A stretch of DNA of 64,000 nucleotides from Nocardia nova NBRC 15556. Lineage in GTDB: Bacteria > Actinomycetota > Actinomycetes > Mycobacteriales > Mycobacteriaceae. The DNA lies in NCBI RefSeq assembly GCF_001613005.1, contig NZ_BDBN01000034.1, forward strand, positions 1-64,000, given 5' to 3'. Positions 56,390 through 64,000 of the stretch are shown here, piece after piece (within the stretch, counting starts at the first letter, position 1; each line of letters starts with the position of its first letter). Below the pieces are notes generated by a model, which saw nothing but the letters and a program-made list of their open reading frames with translations, did no database searches and was not told the origin of the DNA. Made by a program: the position numbers and the translations under genes.

Positions 56390-56812
56390 ATGCTGATGCG
56401 CACCGATCCGTTTCGTGATCCCGACCGTCGGACGCAGCAGGTGTTCGGCACGCAGGCTCGACCGGTAGCGATGCCGATGGACGCCTGGCGCGAGGGCGAC
56501 GAGTTCGTGGTGGAGTTCGATCTCCCCGGCGTCGACCCCGATTCGCTGGATGTGGATATCGAACGCAATGTGGTCACGGTGCGGGCGTCGCGCCCGGAAC
56601 TGGACGCGGGCAGGTCGACGATCGCGGCCGAACGCGTCCGCGGGGTGTTCCGGCGCCAGGTGATGCTGGGTGACAGCCTCGACACCGATCACATTCGCGC
56701 CGACTACCGCGACGGCGTGCTCCGAATGCGAATCCCGGTGGCGGACAAGGCCAAACCACGCAAGATCAACGTCGACCGGGTCGCCGGCGACCGGCAGGCG
56801 ATCACGGTCTGA
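56390..56812 (+). CDS. Hsp20/alpha-crystallin small heat-shock protein
   Basis: This 140-aa protein has the alpha-crystallin domain at residues about 28-125: [39 protein letters not shown], then [30 protein letters not shown], which contains the conserved A-x-x-x-x-G-V-L motif. It forms oligomers that hold unfolding proteins for refolding by DnaK. ATG 56390 has GGAGG 9 nt upstream; a GTG three codons earlier (56381) is inside that site. A CIRCE element and a divergent HspR-like regulator suggest dual repression. Confidence 0.93.
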   Translation: MLMRTDPFRDPDRRTQQVFGTQARPVAMPMDAWREGDEFVVEFDLPGVDPDSLDVDIERNVVTVRASRPELDAGRSTIAAERVRGVFRRQVMLGDSLDTDHIRADYRDGVLRMRIPVADKAKPRKINVDRVAGDRQAITV

Positions 56813-56846
56813 GCCCGCATCGATCAGTCCTGGACTCCGCACGCCG

Positions 56847-57014
56847 ATGACGACTACGACTGCCTCGCCTGCCGACCACACTCGCGACCTCGAGCCGGAT
56901 GCGGTCGTGCACTGGCCCGACCCCAGCCCACTGCAGTCGTGGTGGGACACCGTCATGCGTCCCGCCCGCCGCGCCTTCGACCCCACGGAGAGGAGGGAGT
57001 TCTCGTGCCGATAA
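56847..57014 (+). CDS. Small protein with WPDPSPL-SWW motif (copy 2)
   Basis: This 55-aa protein carries VVHWPDPSPLQSWWDTVMR in its middle, matching the motif of the product of 23778-23939 (WPDPSPL-x-SWW-x-x-x-M). The N-terminal third is Thr-rich and acidic, the C-terminal third basic. It starts 34 bp after hsp20 and overlaps the next small gene by 10 bp, so it is probably in the heat-shock operon. No family name is known to me; conservation of the motif within the window supports a real protein. Confidence 0.65.
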   Translation: MTTTTASPADHTRDLEPDAVVHWPDPSPLQSWWDTVMRPARRAFDPTERREFSCR

Positions 57015-57223
57015 TGCTCGCGCTGACCGGTGGCGCCGGCATCGCCGCAGCCGTGGCCATCGCGTACGCCACCGTCGCGGCGACCTACTGGTGGGAGATG
57101 CGCACCTCCCGGCCCGACTCCGGCGCCGGCCCGGCGGCCGACATCGACGGTGACAACCGGCGCGGACGTTCGCGCACCCGATCGGGTCTGCCCGCCGCAG
57201 CGCACCGATCGGGTGGCGCGTAA
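57005..57223 (+). CDS. Small single-pass membrane protein
   Basis: This 72-aa protein has one membrane helix (residues about 3-28, with Ala/Ile/Val and a final WWEM) and a charged Arg-rich tail. GTG 57005 has AGGAGGG about 8 nt upstream, one of the best ribosome-binding sites in the window, so expression is likely. It overlaps the preceding motif peptide gene by 10 bp. No family is recognised; the neighbouring peptide with the SWW motif may be its partner. Confidence 0.65.
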   Translation: MPIMLALTGGAGIAAAVAIAYATVAATYWWEMRTSRPDSGAGPAADIDGDNRRGRSRTRSGLPAAAHRSGGA

Positions 57224-57330
57224 TCCGTCGGATCCGCTGCTCGGATGGCTATGCTCGGTTCGACTGTGGCATCGGCGGGTTCGGGGCGGTCGCCGGCGCC
57301 GCGACAACCGCGAGTGACCGAGGAGCCCCG

Positions 57331-57822
57331 GTGACCGTCATCCACAACCTGCCCGCGCACGTGCTGTTCGTTCATTTCATCGTGATCCTGGTGCCGTTGA
57401 CCGCGATCCTGGAAATCGTGTGCGCGCTGTGGCCGGCCGCGCGCCGCGGCCATCTGGTGTGGCTGACGCTGACACTCGCGGTGATCGTCATGGTCCTGAC
57501 GCCGATCACCATTCACGCCGGCCAATGGCTGTACAACCTGCGCCGCAATCCCGAGGAGATCCTGCGCGAACACGCCGAACGCGGTGAGACGATGCTCTAC
57601 TTCGCCATCGCCCTGCTGGTCGTCGCGGTGGCTTTGGCCGGGCTTCACCTCGCCGAACGCCGCGGCGCCGATCTCCGCACCCTGATCACGGTGACTGTCG
57701 CCGTCTTCGCCGTGGTCGTCGCCGTCGCCTCGATCGTGCAGACCTACCGGGTCGGCGATGCCGGATCGCAATCGGTCTGGGGCGACGAGATCGCACGTCT
57801 GCAGAAGAACCGCGGCGACTGA
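57331..57822 (+). CDS. DUF2231 membrane protein
   Basis: This 163-aa protein has four membrane helices: after LPAHVLFVHFIVILVPLTAILE, then LTLAVIVMVLTPITIHAG, MLYFAIALLVVAVALAGLHL and VTVAVFAVVVAVASIVQ. His residues in HVLFVHF and THAG-like positions suit the DUF2231 family, some members of which bind haem. GTG 57331 has AGGAGC 6 nt upstream. It follows the hsp20 and small-peptide genes and may share their transcript. Confidence 0.88.
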   Translation: MTVIHNLPAHVLFVHFIVILVPLTAILEIVCALWPAARRGHLVWLTLTLAVIVMVLTPITIHAGQWLYNLRRNPEEILREHAERGETMLYFAIALLVVAVALAGLHLAERRGADLRTLITVTVAVFAVVVAVASIVQTYRVGDAGSQSVWGDEIARLQKNRGD

Positions 57823-57857
57823 CCGACACCGCTTCGGCACAGCTGCCGCCGGAGCGA

Positions 57858-58658
57858 TCAGCTACCCGGGGACGCCAGCATTCGTGCGCGGCGGGTGAGG
57901 GTCGCGCCGATGCCGTCCGCGGCCGCCCGCACCGATGCCACGTGACTTTCCGGGTGGAATCGGTGTGACGCGCCGGCGATGCTGATGGCCGCGACCACGG
58001 TGTCGGCCTCGCGCACCGGCGCCGCCACACACACCAAACCCGGTGCCGATTCCTCGAATTCGTAGGCCACGCCCTCGGCGGCGATCCGGTCGAGTTGCGT
58101 GCGCAACGTGCCGGGCAGCACGATCGTGCGTGGAGTGTGGGCGGGCAGCGGGCCGCTCAGCACGCGGTCGCGCAGTGACCGATCGGCATGAGCGAGCAGC
58201 GTTTTCCCGATCGCCGTGCAGTGCACCGGCATTCGGCCTCCGATCCGCGACGGCGCACTCGCCTGGCGCCGCCCGCCGATCTTGGTCAGATACACCACGT
58301 CCGTACCGTCGAGGACGCCCAGATGCACGGTCTCGTGGATGCGGGCGTTCAGTTCCTCGAGGAACGGGATCGCGACCTCGAGCAAACTCCGCTCCACGGA
58401 GGCGCGCATTCCGAGTTCGAACAGGTGGCCGCCGAGGCGATAGCCGCTCTCGGTCCGTTCCAGCAGCCGGACGGTGACCATATCCGCGAGGACCCGGTGC
58501 AGGGTCCCCTTCGGCATCCCGGTGCGCCGGCCGATCTCGGCCAGACTCAGGACGCCGTCGTCGATCGAGAACGATTCGAGCACGGCCATCACCTTGCCCA
58601 GCACGGTCGACCCGTCGACCGGCCGTGCGCCGATCCTCGCCGACTCCGCCGTACTCAC
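57858..58658 (-). CDS. IclR family transcriptional regulator
   Basis: This 266-aa protein has the N-terminal winged HTH ([25 protein letters not shown], residues about 38-62) and an IclR effector domain with [34 protein letters not shown] and [20 protein letters not shown]. IclR members often control aromatic and meta-cleavage operons such as mhp. It diverges from a hydratase-dehydrogenase-aldolase operon with a candidate operator in between. GTG 58658 is the chosen start; a longer upstream frame has no family-like sequence. Confidence 0.92.
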   Translation of the reverse strand: MSTAESARIGARPVDGSTVLGKVMAVLESFSIDDGVLSLAEIGRRTGMPKGTLHRVLADMVTVRLLERTESGYRLGGHLFELGMRASVERSLLEVAIPFLEELNARIHETVHLGVLDGTDVVYLTKIGGRRQASAPSRIGGRMPVHCTAIGKTLLAHADRSLRDRVLSGPLPAHTPRTIVLPGTLRTQLDRIAAEGVAYEFEESAPGLVCVAAPVREADTVVAAISIAGASHRFHPESHVASVRAAADGIGATLTRRARMLASPGS

Positions 58659-58676
58659 CCGGCCGAGCTTACCCGG

Positions 58677-58695
58677 GGTTCCGCTCAGTGGAACG
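58677..58695. promoter_or_regulatory. Candidate IclR operator
   Basis: GGTTCC-GCTCAGT-GGAACG contains an inverted repeat GTTCC-N7-GGAAC in the 110-bp IclR-hydratase intergenic region. IclR-family proteins bind GTTCC/GGAAC-type palindromes of this spacing. Confidence 0.5.
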
Positions 58696-58768
58696 AAATG
58701 CTGGTGCGGCACTGCGCTCCGCCGCGACAGTGAAGGCTCCCCGTTCACCTACTACGCCAGGACCTTGG

Positions 58769-59581
58769 ATGCCGACCTCACGACTCGACGACCGAACCAC
58801 CGCGGCGACGACCGCCGCGGCACAACGGCTCAGCACCGCGGCGCGAACCGCCATCCCCTGCCGCCCCGTGCGCGACCTGATCGGGACCGACGACGTGACC
58901 GCCGCCTACGCGGTGCAGGCGCAGTCGACCGCCGAACGGGTCGCGGCGGGGGCCACGATCGTCGGCCGCAAGATCGGGCTGACCTCACCGGCGGTGCAGC
59001 AGCAACTCGGTGTCGACCAACCCGATTTCGGTGTCCTGTTCGACGACATGCGCTTCCGGCAGGACACGCCCATTCCCGCGAGCCGTCTGCTGCAACCGAA
59101 GGCCGAAGCCGAGGTCGCGTTCGTGCTCGCTCACGACCTCGCCGACGGTCCACTCGACGACGACCAGGTGCGCGCCGCGGTCGACTACGCCGCGGCCGCG
59201 CTGGAAATCGTCGACAGCCGAATTGCCGACTGGGATATCACCTTCGGCGATACCGTCGCCGACAACGGTTCCAGCGGACTGTTCGTCCTCGGATCGCAGC
59301 GCCGCACCCTCGACGAGTTCGAACCCGTATCGGCACGGATGACCATGTCCATCGACGGCGTCGAGGTGTCCACCGGGACCGGAGCGGCCTGCCTCGGCGA
59401 CCCGCTGCACGCGCTGGCATGGCTGGCGCGCACCGCCCGCGAATTCGGCGAACCGCTGCGTGCGGGCCAGGTGATCCTGTCCGGCGCGCTCGGCCCGATG
59501 GTCCCGATCACCGCCCCCGCAACCGTCACGGCCGAGATCTCCGGGCTCGGCTCGGTGACCGCCGTCTTCATCGAGGAGTGA
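58769..59581 (+). CDS. 2-hydroxypenta-2,4-dienoate hydratase
   Basis: This 270-aa protein of the MhpD/BphH/HsaE hydratase family has RKIGLTS near residue 68, FGVLFDDM near 85, [12 protein letters not shown] (metal-binding Glu pair, about 107-109) and [10 protein letters not shown] near 150. It adds water to 2-hydroxypenta-2,4-dienoate to give 4-hydroxy-2-oxovalerate. The ATG has AGGA 7 nt upstream. It is first in an operon with the matching dehydrogenase and aldolase. Whether the pathway is for steroids (Hsa) or simple aromatics (Mhp) is not decided, because no ring-cleavage dioxygenase is in the window. Confidence 0.92.
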   Translation: MPTSRLDDRTTAATTAAAQRLSTAARTAIPCRPVRDLIGTDDVTAAYAVQAQSTAERVAAGATIVGRKIGLTSPAVQQQLGVDQPDFGVLFDDMRFRQDTPIPASRLLQPKAEAEVAFVLAHDLADGPLDDDQVRAAVDYAAAALEIVDSRIADWDITFGDTVADNGSSGLFVLGSQRRTLDEFEPVSARMTMSIDGVEVSTGTGAACLGDPLHALAWLARTAREFGEPLRAGQVILSGALGPMVPITAPATVTAEISGLGSVTAVFIEE

Positions 59582-59586
59582 CAACC

Positions 59587-60567
59587 ATGAGCGACGAACG
59601 TGGCGCCGTCAAGGTGGCCGTCATCGGATCGGGCAATATCGGCACCGATCTGATGATCAAGGTCATCCGGCATTCGACCGTGCTGGAAATGGGCGCGATG
59701 GTCGGCATCGATCCGGAATCCGACGGTCTCGCCCGGGCCCGGCGGCTGGGCGTGCCCACCACCTCCGAAGGTGTGCAGGGGCTGTTGCGATTGCCGAACT
59801 TCGACGAGATCGAGGTGATCTTCGACGCGACCTCGGCCAAGGCGCACGCGGCCCACGCGGCGGTCCTCGAGCCGCTCGGCAAACGCCTCGTCGATCTCAC
59901 TCCGGCCGCGCTGGGGCCCTTCGTCGTCCCGGCGGTGAATCTGGACGAACACCGGCACGCGACCGACGTCAACATGGTCACCTGCGGCGGGCAGGCCACC
60001 ATCCCGATCGTCGCCGCCGTCTCGCGCGTCGCACCGGTCGCCTACGCCGAGATCGTCGCGTCGATCGCCTCGAAGTCCGCCGGCCCGGGGACGCGGGCCA
60101 ATATCGACGAGTTCACCGAGACCACCGCGCACGCGGTGGAGACCGTGGGCGGGGCCCGCCGGGGCAAGGCGATCATCATCCTCAATCCGGCCGAACCGCC
60201 GATGATCATGCGTGACACCGTGCTCTGTCTGACCACGGCGCCGGACGCCGCTACGCAGGAGGCGATTCGCGCATCGATCGAGCAGATGATCGCGCGGGTC
60301 GCCACCTATGTGCCGGGCTACCGGCTCAAACAGCAGATCCAGATCACCCCGATACCGGCGGACCAGCCGGTGCACACCCTGCAGCACGCCGACGGCGGTC
60401 CGGCGCCGACGCACCAGGTGAGCGTCTTCCTGGAAGTGGAGGGTGCGGCGCACTATCTGCCCGCCTACGCGGGAAATCTCGACATCATGACCTCCGCGGC
60501 GATGCGCTATGCCGAATCGGTCGCCGACACGATCGCCGCCCCGGCAGAACAGGGAGCCTCGCGATGA
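59587..60567 (+). CDS. Acetaldehyde dehydrogenase (acylating)
   Basis: This 326-aa protein of the MhpF/BphJ/HsaG family has the NAD-binding motif [11 protein letters not shown] at residues 12-22, the thiol nucleophile in [14 protein letters not shown] (about residue 130) and [20 protein letters not shown] near 165. It converts acetaldehyde to acetyl-CoA, receiving the aldehyde through a tunnel from the partner aldolase. ATG 59587 has GAGGAG upstream. The stop codon overlaps the aldolase start (ATGA), in line with tight complex formation. Confidence 0.95.
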   Translation: MSDERGAVKVAVIGSGNIGTDLMIKVIRHSTVLEMGAMVGIDPESDGLARARRLGVPTTSEGVQGLLRLPNFDEIEVIFDATSAKAHAAHAAVLEPLGKRLVDLTPAALGPFVVPAVNLDEHRHATDVNMVTCGGQATIPIVAAVSRVAPVAYAEIVASIASKSAGPGTRANIDEFTETTAHAVETVGGARRGKAIIILNPAEPPMIMRDTVLCLTTAPDAATQEAIRASIEQMIARVATYVPGYRLKQQIQITPIPADQPVHTLQHADGGPAPTHQVSVFLEVEGAAHYLPAYAGNLDIMTSAAMRYAESVADTIAAPAEQGASR

Positions 60568-61589
60568 CCACGCAACTGTTCATCCAAGACGTCACGCTCC
60601 GCGACGGTATGCACGCCGTACGCCACCGCATCACTCCCGACGACGTCGGCGCGATCGTGGCGGCGCTGGACGCGGCGGGAGTCGACGCCGTCGAGGTCGC
60701 CCACGGGGACGGGCTCGCCGGCGGCAGCCTGAACTACGGCCCCGGCAGCAATACCGACTGGGAGTGGATCGAGGCCGCGGCCGCCAACCTCACCCACGCC
60801 CGGCTGACGACCCTGCTGCTGCCCGGCATCGGCACCATCGACCACCTCGAGCAGGCCTACCGGCTCGGCGTCCGCTCGGTCCGCGTCGCCACCCACTGCA
60901 CCGAGGCCGACGTCTCCGCCCAGCACATCGGCAAGGCCCGCGAACTCGGCATGGACGTCTCCGGGTTCCTGATGATGTCGCATATGGCCGAACCCGAGCA
61001 GCTCGCCGAACAGGCCAAGCTGATGGAAACCTATGGCGCACAGTGCGTTTACGTGACCGACTCCGGCGGCCGGTTGACCCTGAACGGCGTGCGCGACCGT
61101 GTGCGCGCCTATCGCCGCGTCCTCGATCCGGCTACCGAGATCGGCATCCACGCGCACGAGAATCTCTCGCTGTCGGTCGCCAATTCCGTTGTCGCCGTGG
61201 AGGAAGGCGTCACCCGCGTGGACGCCTCGCTCGCCGGGCACGGCGCGGGCGCGGGCAACTGCCCGATCGAACCGTTCGTCGCCGTCGCCGACCTGTACGG
61301 CTGGAAGCACAACTGCGATCTGTTCGCCCTCCAGGACGCCGCCGACGATCTGGTGCGGCCGTTGCAGGATCGCCCGGTGCGGGTGGACCGCGAAACGCTC
61401 ACCCTGGGATATGCCGGTGTGTATTCATCGTTCCTGCGCCACGCCGAGGCCGCGGCGCAGCGCTACGGATTGGACGCGCGCACCATCCTGCTCGAGGTCG
61501 GCCGGCGCGGACTGGTCGGCGGTCAGGAAGATCTCATCGTCGACATCGCACTGGATCTCGTGGGCGAAACCAGCGCCGCGACCGCCTGA
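60564..61589 (+). CDS. 4-hydroxy-2-oxovalerate aldolase
   Basis: This 341-aa protein of the MhpE/BphI/HsaF (DmpG) family begins [17 protein letters not shown], containing the Arg-Asp metal/active-site pair and the catalytic His. [18 protein letters not shown] follows near residue 160 and [15 protein letters not shown] near 200, providing the two metal His. It cleaves 4-hydroxy-2-oxovalerate to pyruvate and acetaldehyde. The ATG overlaps the dehydrogenase stop by four bases. It converges with the P-type ATPase gene, 6 bp away. Confidence 0.95.
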   Translation: MTTQLFIQDVTLRDGMHAVRHRITPDDVGAIVAALDAAGVDAVEVAHGDGLAGGSLNYGPGSNTDWEWIEAAAANLTHARLTTLLLPGIGTIDHLEQAYRLGVRSVRVATHCTEADVSAQHIGKARELGMDVSGFLMMSHMAEPEQLAEQAKLMETYGAQCVYVTDSGGRLTLNGVRDRVRAYRRVLDPATEIGIHAHENLSLSVANSVVAVEEGVTRVDASLAGHGAGAGNCPIEPFVAVADLYGWKHNCDLFALQDAADDLVRPLQDRPVRVDRETLTLGYAGVYSSFLRHAEAAAQRYGLDARTILLEVGRRGLVGGQEDLIVDIALDLVGETSAATA

Positions 61590-61595
61590 AAGGTA

Positions 61596-64000
61596 TCAAT
61601 TCGCCGGCACCACAACACTTTCGGCCTCGAGGACGGATTCCTGCGGTTCCGGCATGACAGTGGGCTGGTCCGGCTCGGCCGGCCGGCGGGAGGGCAGCAG
61701 GGCGCCGGCGGCGGTCGCGGTCGCCGCCGAGGTGAGCGCGGTGGCCCAGCCCACCGGCCCGAGGGGACGGCAACCGAAATACGTCGACAGTCCGGGTGTC
61801 ATGACGACCGTGCCCAGGAAGGCCGCACTACCGGCCGCGGTGAGCCACACCTGCGGGCTGTGACGCGCGGCCAGAACGGTCTGCCCGAGCTGTGTGCCCA
61901 CCAGCGCGACCAGGGCGACGGTCGCCGCCCGGCGCTCGGTACCGGTCCAGCGGGCGATCGACCACGCCACGGTGGAGGCGGCCGCGGTGGTGGAGCCGCG
62001 GATCACGATCGTGCGACGCAGATCCGCCGCGATATCGGTGCGCGGCCGGGAGGCGAGCTGTTCGGCGAGCAGATCGGCGCGCTCCTGGTGGCCGGTCGGC
62101 TCCTCGTCGCCGGACCGCTCGGTCGACAGTGCGACGGCCATCGCCGGGAACATGTCGGTGAGCATGTTGACCAGCAGGAATTGCCTGGTGCCCAACGGTG
62201 CCCGGCCCGCGAGCGCGGTGCCGAGGACCGTGAACGCGACCTCACCGGCGTTGCCGCCGACCAGGATGCCGACCGCATCGCTGACGCGCCGCCACATGCC
62301 GCGGCCCTCGATCAGCGCATGCAGCAGCACCAGCGGGTCGGGATCGGTCAGCACCAGATCGGCGGCATTGCGGGCGGCGGTCGACCCCTGCGCGGTGAGT
62401 CCGATGCCGACGTCGGCGGTGCGGATCGCGGCCGCGTCGTTGCCGCCGTCCCCGGCCATGGCGACCACCTCGCCGCGTCGCTGCAGGGTGGTGACGATGC
62501 GAACCTTCTGCTGCGGGCTGACGCGGGCGAAGACACTGCTGCGCGCGATGAGCTCCGACTGGGCGGCATCGTCGAGATCGGCCAGATCGCTCCCCGTCAC
62601 CACCGGCTCGGCGTCGATGCCGAGATCGGCGGCGATGGCGGAGGCGGTGACGGGATGGTCGCCGGTGATCATCCGCACGCGAATGTCGTTGCGCTGCAAC
62701 GCGCCGACGAGCGGACGCGCCTGCGGACGCGCGGTGTCGGCGAGCCCGATGAAGCCGAGCAGGGTGAGTTTCTCGACCGCGCTCACCACATCACCCGGTG
62801 CCGCGGACAGATCCCGCCGGGCGACGACCAGCACCCGCAGCCCGCGCTCGGCCATGCGATTGATCATGCGGTCGGCGGCGCGGCGATGGGCGGCGGACAT
62901 CGGTTCGTCGCGATCGTCACCCTCGTGCCGGGTCCGGATCGCGGTGCAGCGGGCGAGCACGATTTCCGGGGCCCCCTTCACGATCAGCCGCCAGCGCCGC
63001 CGCCGCGTCTGCCCCAGCGTCGCGGCGTATCCGCGATTCGATTCGAAGGGCAGTTCCTCGATCGTGTCCCAGCGTTCGTCCGAGTCGAGCTGCTCGGCGG
63101 CGTCGAGCACCGCCTGATCGGTGGCGTGCACGATCGGGCCCTCGGCAGGATCGGGGCAGGCGTGGGCCGCGGCCCGCAGCAACAGGCGGGCACGCGGGTC
63201 GTCGTCCTCCGGCGACCACTGATGATCGAGGTCGGCCAGGGTGGTCAGCCGCAGGCGGCCGAAGGTGAGCGTTCCGGTCTTGTCGAAGCAGATGGTGTTC
63301 ACCCGGCCCAGGGCCTCCACCGTCCGGCTGGCCCGAACCAGCAGGCCGTGACGCGACAGGCGCCGGGCGACGGCCAGCTGCGCCACCGTGGCGACGAGCG
63401 GAAGTCCTTCCGGCACGGCGGCCGTCGCGACCGCGACCCCGTCGGCGATGGCCGCGCGAATACGCTGTCCCCGCAACCATCCCAGCGCCGTGACCAGGGA
63501 ACCGCCGCCGAGTGTCAGCGGCAGCGCCTGATCGCTGAGCGCACGCAGCTGCGCCTGCACTCCGCCCAGGCGAGGCGGCACGGCGACGGCGGCGGCGCGG
63601 TTGGTTTCGGTATCGCACCCGACCGCGACGACCACCGCCACCGCGGCGCCGTTGACGATCGTGCTGGCCTCGTACACCATGCAGCGCCGCTGGTTGAGGT
63701 CCGCTCCGGGAGTGGCGGGGCTGTCCTTGGGCACCGTGACCGATTCCCCGGTCAGCGCCGATTCGTCGACCTCCAGGTCCTCGGCTCGCAGCAGCCGTGC
63801 ATCCGCCGGAACGACATCGCCGGTGCGCAGTGCGATCACGTCGCCGACCGCCAGCGCCGTCCCGGGCACCGATTCGCTCGGCGGCTCGGGATCGTGGTCG
63901 AGCGCGGCGCGATCGACGCGGCGCCCGGTGATGCGCTCGTGCGCGATCAGGTCGCGCAGCGCGTTCTCGGCGCGTTGCCGCTGCAAGGCCGACACCACCG
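61596..64000 (-). CDS. Cation-transporting P-type ATPase (5' truncated)
   Basis: About 800 residues of the C-terminal part are visible; the N terminus lies beyond the window. Motifs in order: VDESALTGESV (actuator), AVPEGLPLVATV in helix M4, the phosphorylated Asp in ICFDKTGTLTFG, a nucleotide domain with KGAPEIVLARC, RMITGDHPVTA, and VAMAGDGGNDAAAIRTADVGIG. PEGLP resembles Ca2+/Mg2+-type (P2/P3) pumps rather than heavy-metal pumps. The style matches mycobacterial CtpI/CtpH, which are about 1,500 aa. Helices M5-M10 follow, with LVNMLTDMFPAMAVAL in M6. The ion is not determined. Confidence 0.9.
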   Translation of the reverse strand, partial: VVSALQRQRAENALRDLIAHERITGRRVDRAALDHDPEPPSESVPGTALAVGDVIALRTGDVVPADARLLRAEDLEVDESALTGESVTVPKDSPATPGADLNQRRCMVYEASTIVNGAAVAVVVAVGCDTETNRAAAVAVPPRLGGVQAQLRALSDQALPLTLGGGSLVTALGWLRGQRIRAAIADGVAVATAAVPEGLPLVATVAQLAVARRLSRHGLLVRASRTVEALGRVNTICFDKTGTLTFGRLRLTTLADLDHQWSPEDDDPRARLLLRAAAHACPDPAEGPIVHATDQAVLDAAEQLDSDERWDTIEELPFESNRGYAATLGQTRRRRWRLIVKGAPEIVLARCTAIRTRHEGDDRDEPMSAAHRRAADRMINRMAERGLRVLVVARRDLSAAPGDVVSAVEKLTLLGFIGLADTARPQARPLVGALQRNDIRVRMITGDHPVTASAIAADLGIDAEPVVTGSDLADLDDAAQSELIARSSVFARVSPQQKVRIVTTLQRRGEVVAMAGDGGNDAAAIRTADVGIGLTAQGSTAARNAADLVLTDPDPLVLLHALIEGRGMWRRVSDAVGILVGGNAGEVAFTVLGTALAGRAPLGTRQFLLVNMLTDMFPAMAVALSTERSGDEEPTGHQERADLLAEQLASRPRTDIAADLRRTIVIRGSTTAAASTVAWSIARWTGTERRAATVALVALVGTQLGQTVLAARHSPQVWLTAAGSAAFLGTVVMTPGLSTYFGCRPLGPVGWATALTSAATATAAGALLPSRRPAEPDQPTVMPEPQESVLEAESVVVPAN

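Overview
The window is GC-rich (roughly 65-70 %) actinobacterial chromosome. A mycolic-acid-containing member of the Mycobacteriales is indicated by a mycofactocin-type SDR, an Lsr2 nucleoid protein, a DesA3/Rv3230c-type desaturase pair, a WS/DGAT acyltransferase, an MmpL transporter, an Rv1284-type carbonic anhydrase and an Rv1264-type adenylate cyclase. Nocardia is my best guess (inference). No rRNA, tRNA, CRISPR array, transposase or integrase was recognised. Both window ends cut genes: an SDR at the left, a P-type ATPase at the right.

1-14.4 kb: after a mycofactocin-type SDR, an NmrA-like reductase and a DUF5996 gene (all +), five minus-strand genes look like one biosynthetic locus. They are a StrR-like ParB-fold regulator, an MmpL/RND transporter, a single-module highly reducing type I PKS (KS-AT-DH-ER-KR-ACP, no thioesterase), an AvrD-like protein translationally coupled to the PKS, and a NadR-like P-loop kinase. 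This set suggests a lipid or butenolide-type signal or secondary metabolite and is the most interesting system in the window.

14.4-19 kb: three enzymes that together could cut all three covalent layers of a mycolyl-arabinogalactan-peptidoglycan wall: a GH25-like muramidase with C-terminal repeats, a DUF4185 (GH183-type arabinanase) protein and a lysin B/cutinase-like esterase. An unknown 111-aa protein and a DUF4232 lipoprotein sit among them.

19-31 kb: stress and regulatory genes (SigF-type sigma factor, an orphan degenerate kinase ATPase domain, adenylate cyclase, cold-shock protein), then a thiolase/DUF35 pair, an EF-G-like pseudo-GTPase, a 38-aa peptide, an SRPBCC/alcohol dehydrogenase pair, Lsr2 and a stand-alone MetE-like protein.

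31-47.8 kb: lipid and general metabolism (WS/DGAT, acyl-CoA thioesterase, sterol-desaturase-like protein, carbonic anhydrase, APC permease, GH15 trehalase-like enzyme, BVMO, OsmC with a TetR gene and two operator palindromes, a PIG-L deacetylase, IlvD).

48-64 kb: the reductase/desaturase pair, two SDRs, an ECF sigma factor with a coupled cupin, a decayed monooxygenase pseudogene, a second orphan ATPase-like gene, a MerR/Hsp20 divergon carrying a CIRCE element, small peptides, and an IclR-controlled hydratase-dehydrogenase-aldolase operon that finishes meta-cleavage degradation to pyruvate and acetyl-CoA. Several oddities come in pairs (orphan ATPase-like proteins; small WPDPSPL-motif peptides), one copy near 19-24 kb and the other near 55-57 kb.
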